Assembly (NCBI GenBank): GCA_028281285.1
Contig: JANQKF010000016.1
Location: forward strand, 162,156 to 226,155
Source: Cyclobacteriaceae bacterium
GTDB taxonomy: Bacteria > Bacteroidota > Bacteroidia > Cytophagales > Cyclobacteriaceae
Length of the DNA stretch: 64,000 nt
Direction of reading: 5' to 3'
Positions 62,049 through 64,000 of the stretch are shown here, in pieces. The notes under the pieces were generated by a model that did no database searches, was not told where the DNA came from, and saw only the letters and a program-made list of their open reading frames with translations. Position 1 is the first letter of the stretch. The number at the start of each line of letters is the position of its first letter. The position numbers and the translations under genes were made by a program.

Positions 62049-64000
62049 CTAGAAATTCAGCCAATACGTCAACTTGAATACCAATGAACGCACTTTGGAT
62101 TGACCAATATCTATAAAGCCATTCTCGCTGGTTGCCAGATAATTGTCAGTATAAACCAGGAAGAAATCGGATACCGGGCTATACCTCCATTGAAGTCTTG
62201 AGTTGATGTTCAGGTTCTCGATCTGGCTATTGTATTGCACAAAGGTGGTCCAGAAGAAATTCTTGGTGAACGTAAAGTCGAAACGAGGACCAATCAGGAA
62301 TAGGTTGGCAGCTCGCTCATTTTCCAGGTTGATATGATTGAATGCAAAGTTGATCGAAGTAAAGCCAAGCGGTTGGTAACGCATGGTTACGGAGCCTTCG
62401 AGGTTCAATCGATGTCCGGTGAAATAACCTCCGGAACGTGTCCTTAAGTCAAAGAAGACGGTTTTTCGTTGATCTGATCGATAGCTGGCAATAATCAGGT
62501 TATTATGATAATCAGTGTCTCCGGCCAACGGCTCTCTGCCAAGCCCTGTCGGGTCAAATTCATTGAAAAGGTAGGTATACTGCCTCCTCAATCGCATGCT
62601 GAAATTGGAAGTGTTCTTCCAGTTGATGTCATAAAGGATGTTCATATCCCAGTCCAGGAAGCCAAATTCATCATTACCCACCATATCAAAGTCATAACCA
62701 GGTCCATGGCGTTGGATGCTACTAGAGCTGGCTTTTGGAAAAATTACTTTACGAAGTGTAAACGCCAATTGACGAATTCCTCTCCTTCTCACAAAACCTA
62801 CCTCCGGGTTGTAATTTTCGCCAACTATTTGTGAGAATACTCTCCCTGACCATTTTGTGGTATTGTAGTTCATACTGATACCCGAAGCTGAAGCTTCTCC
62901 CGTACCAAAATCATCAGCATCTACTGGTGCCTGGTTAAATGAACGATGATGGAAGAACTTACCATTCCAGACATTATCCGGTGAAGCTAAATTGTATTCG
63001 ATACCCGCGGTTCGATTATGCTCGTCAAATTCAGTAACGTCATAGTCAGCTTCATCTTCAAAAGTCTGCTTATTCACCATCATAAAGCTGATGTTCGATT
63101 GAGCAAATACTTGTTGTTGAAGCGTGAATACGGAAAAGTTGTAGGAAGGAAGCCCAATACCTTCATCACTACCGGACTGCATATTCAAGAAACCCAGTCT
63201 CAGGTTATCATTCAATTTACCGCTTAATCTGGCACCAAATGGGATGGGATTTTGAATATTCTGACCTGTGCTTGCATCACGAGCAACCCCTATCCTTCTT
63301 GAGAAGAAAGGACGTGTGCCTGAATTCCCAAAACTGGCAAAAAGATCAGCATTCTCCAGAAAGAACTGTCTACGTTCCGGAAAGAAGATTTCGAAACGAT
63401 CGAGATTGGTCACCTGTTGATCGACTTCAACTTGGGAAAAGTCAGGGTTAACCGTCAAATCCAGGTTTAACCCGCTGGTGACAGCATATTTCAAGTCGAA
63501 GCCAGCTTCAAAAGAACTATTAGTAAGAGATTCATCCTCAAAGTTTTTGGTTCGACCTGCCGAGATGTATGGAATTGCGGAAATATTGGTTCCTGGCTTT
63601 TTAGTAGGAACATCCCAATCCATTTTGCGCATAGTGGCCAGATTAATGATGCTCAGGTTTCTGGGTATTGGAGACCACGTTGAGCGCTCACCTTTGTCAC
63701 TATCTATTCTATAGAAGTTGACATTCCACTTCTCTTGCCCTTCACCAAATCTCAATGTTTTGAAGGGAATAGCCAATTCTGCCACCCAGTAACCGTCCTC
63801 CATGCGCGCTTCACCAAACCATTTATTATCCCAATCAAGACTGAAACTACGGGCAAAGCCACCACCACCGCCTCCAGTGAATCTTCCTCCATTGGAAATC
63901 AACCCTTCTCTACGTACGCCATAGGGGTTTATGCCAAATATTATGGCATTGGTATTGTCTTGGAATGGGTCAAACAAAACAGAGAAACTGTCATTGCCAT
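62049..64000 (-). CDS. DUF5916-type outer-membrane protein, N-terminus beyond window
   Basis: Partial gene, about 650 residues visible; the frame is open at 64000. It begins inside a carbohydrate-binding-module-9-like domain (SVLFDPFQDNTNAIIFGINPY, GYWVAELAIPFKTLRFG, WNVNFYRIDSDKGERSTW), then a linker with NPDFSQVEVDQQVTNLDRF and FFPERRQFFLENAD, which are hallmarks of DUF5916. The last ~400 residues are alternating beta strands ending in TYWLNF, an aromatic end expected of an outer-membrane beta-barrel. Function unknown, probably surface binding or uptake of polymers. Followed by a 76-base gap before the divergent end of the VOC gene cluster. Confidence 0.88.
   Translation of the reverse strand, partial: GNDSFSVLFDPFQDNTNAIIFGINPYGVRREGLISNGGRFTGGGGGGFARSFSLDWDNKWFGEARMEDGYWVAELAIPFKTLRFGEGQEKWNVNFYRIDSDKGERSTWSPIPRNLSIINLATMRKMDWDVPTKKPGTNISAIPYISAGRTKNFEDESLTNSSFEAGFDLKYAVTSGLNLDLTVNPDFSQVEVDQQVTNLDRFEIFFPERRQFFLENADLFASFGNSGTRPFFSRRIGVARDASTGQNIQNPIPFGARLSGKLNDNLRLGFLNMQSGSDEGIGLPSYNFSVFTLQQQVFAQSNISFMMVNKQTFEDEADYDVTEFDEHNRTAGIEYNLASPDNVWNGKFFHHRSFNQAPVDADDFGTGEASASGISMNYNTTKWSGRVFSQIVGENYNPEVGFVRRRGIRQLAFTLRKVIFPKASSSSIQRHGPGYDFDMVGNDEFGFLDWDMNILYDINWKNTSNFSMRLRRQYTYLFNEFDPTGLGREPLAGDTDYHNNLIIASYRSDQRKTVFFDLRTRSGGYFTGHRLNLEGSVTMRYQPLGFTSINFAFNHINLENERAANLFLIGPRFDFTFTKNFFWTTFVQYNSQIENLNINSRLQWRYSPVSDFFLVYTDNYLATSENGFIDIGQSKVRSLVFKLTYWLNF

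Noticed and set aside
1..64000. CRISPR arrays, tRNA or rRNA genes, insertion sequences, prophage genes
   Set aside because: I looked for repeat-spacer periodicity, cloverleaf-like ends, transposase or integrase motifs and structural phage genes and found none.

Overview
The window looks like a chromosomal segment of a marine or soil member of the Bacteroidota, most likely a Cytophagales relative; the genus cannot be told from the sequence. The signs are families typical of that phylum: LytS/LytTR two-component pairs, membrane-anchored LytTR and AraC regulators, orphan FtsX/MacB-type permeases paired with PadR repressors, large Asp-box (VPS10/sortilin-like) secreted propellers, a DUF5916 outer-membrane protein, many signal peptides and lipoproteins, and a clear Bacteroidota-type promoter (TTG-N19-TAACTTTG) in front of one padR gene. 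I see no rRNA, tRNA, CRISPR array, insertion sequence, prophage or plasmid function, and no gene-free stretch over about 300 bases.

Layout. 1-3.8 kb: a LytS-type kinase (cut by the window edge), its LytTR response regulator, and a fused EutB-EutC ethanolamine ammonia-lyase with a Tat-like leader. 3.9-10.2 kb: secreted hydrolases on the minus strand (S9 peptidase, gamma-glutamyltransferase, a beta-lactamase-fold protein whose catalytic motifs are degraded), with a small membrane-anchored winged-helix regulator divergent from them. 10.7-14.2 kb: a tight minus-strand cluster with a Gfo/Idh/MocA oxidoreductase, an unknown membrane protein, MtnA and a class II aldolase-family protein (methylthioribose-phosphate salvage). 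14.4-21.8 kb: a SulP-STAS anion transporter, an NTF2-like protein, a large Asp-box propeller and a vanadium-haloperoxidase/PAP2 lipoprotein.

22-40.2 kb is dominated by four PadR plus FtsX-permease pairs, all on the minus strand and none with an ABC ATPase beside it. Between them lie a LytS/LytTR pair, a thioredoxin-like protein, an alpha/beta hydrolase, a MarR plus cysteine-synthase-like operon with two well-formed palindromic operators, and a cold-shock-domain protein. Operator-like repeats sit directly in front of three of the four padR genes, consistent with self-regulated envelope-stress or efflux modules.

40.3-64 kb is mixed accessory content: an amino-acid permease translationally coupled to an aldo/keto reductase-RidA fusion, an esterase, membrane LytTR regulators, an unrecognised single-TM protein, a lipoprotein hydrolase, a membrane AraC regulator, two more membrane winged-helix regulators, DoxX, a second large Asp-box propeller, a CysO/MoaD-like ubiquitin-fold protein in an operon with a cytoplasmic Asp-box propeller, a TPR protein, an AraC-GyrI regulator with a membrane protein, YaaA next to an unusual VOC-domain lipoprotein, and the C-terminal part of a DUF5916 outer-membrane protein.

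The best candidates for undescribed biology are the sensorless membrane winged-helix regulators with a shared C-terminal tail (10.2 and 57.8 kb), the CysO-like plus Asp-box operon (53.5-54.9 kb), the exported-looking EutBC fusion (1.5 kb), the aldo/keto reductase-RidA fusion (41.8 kb) and the PadR/orphan-permease array. All functions are read from sequence motifs; no database search was possible.
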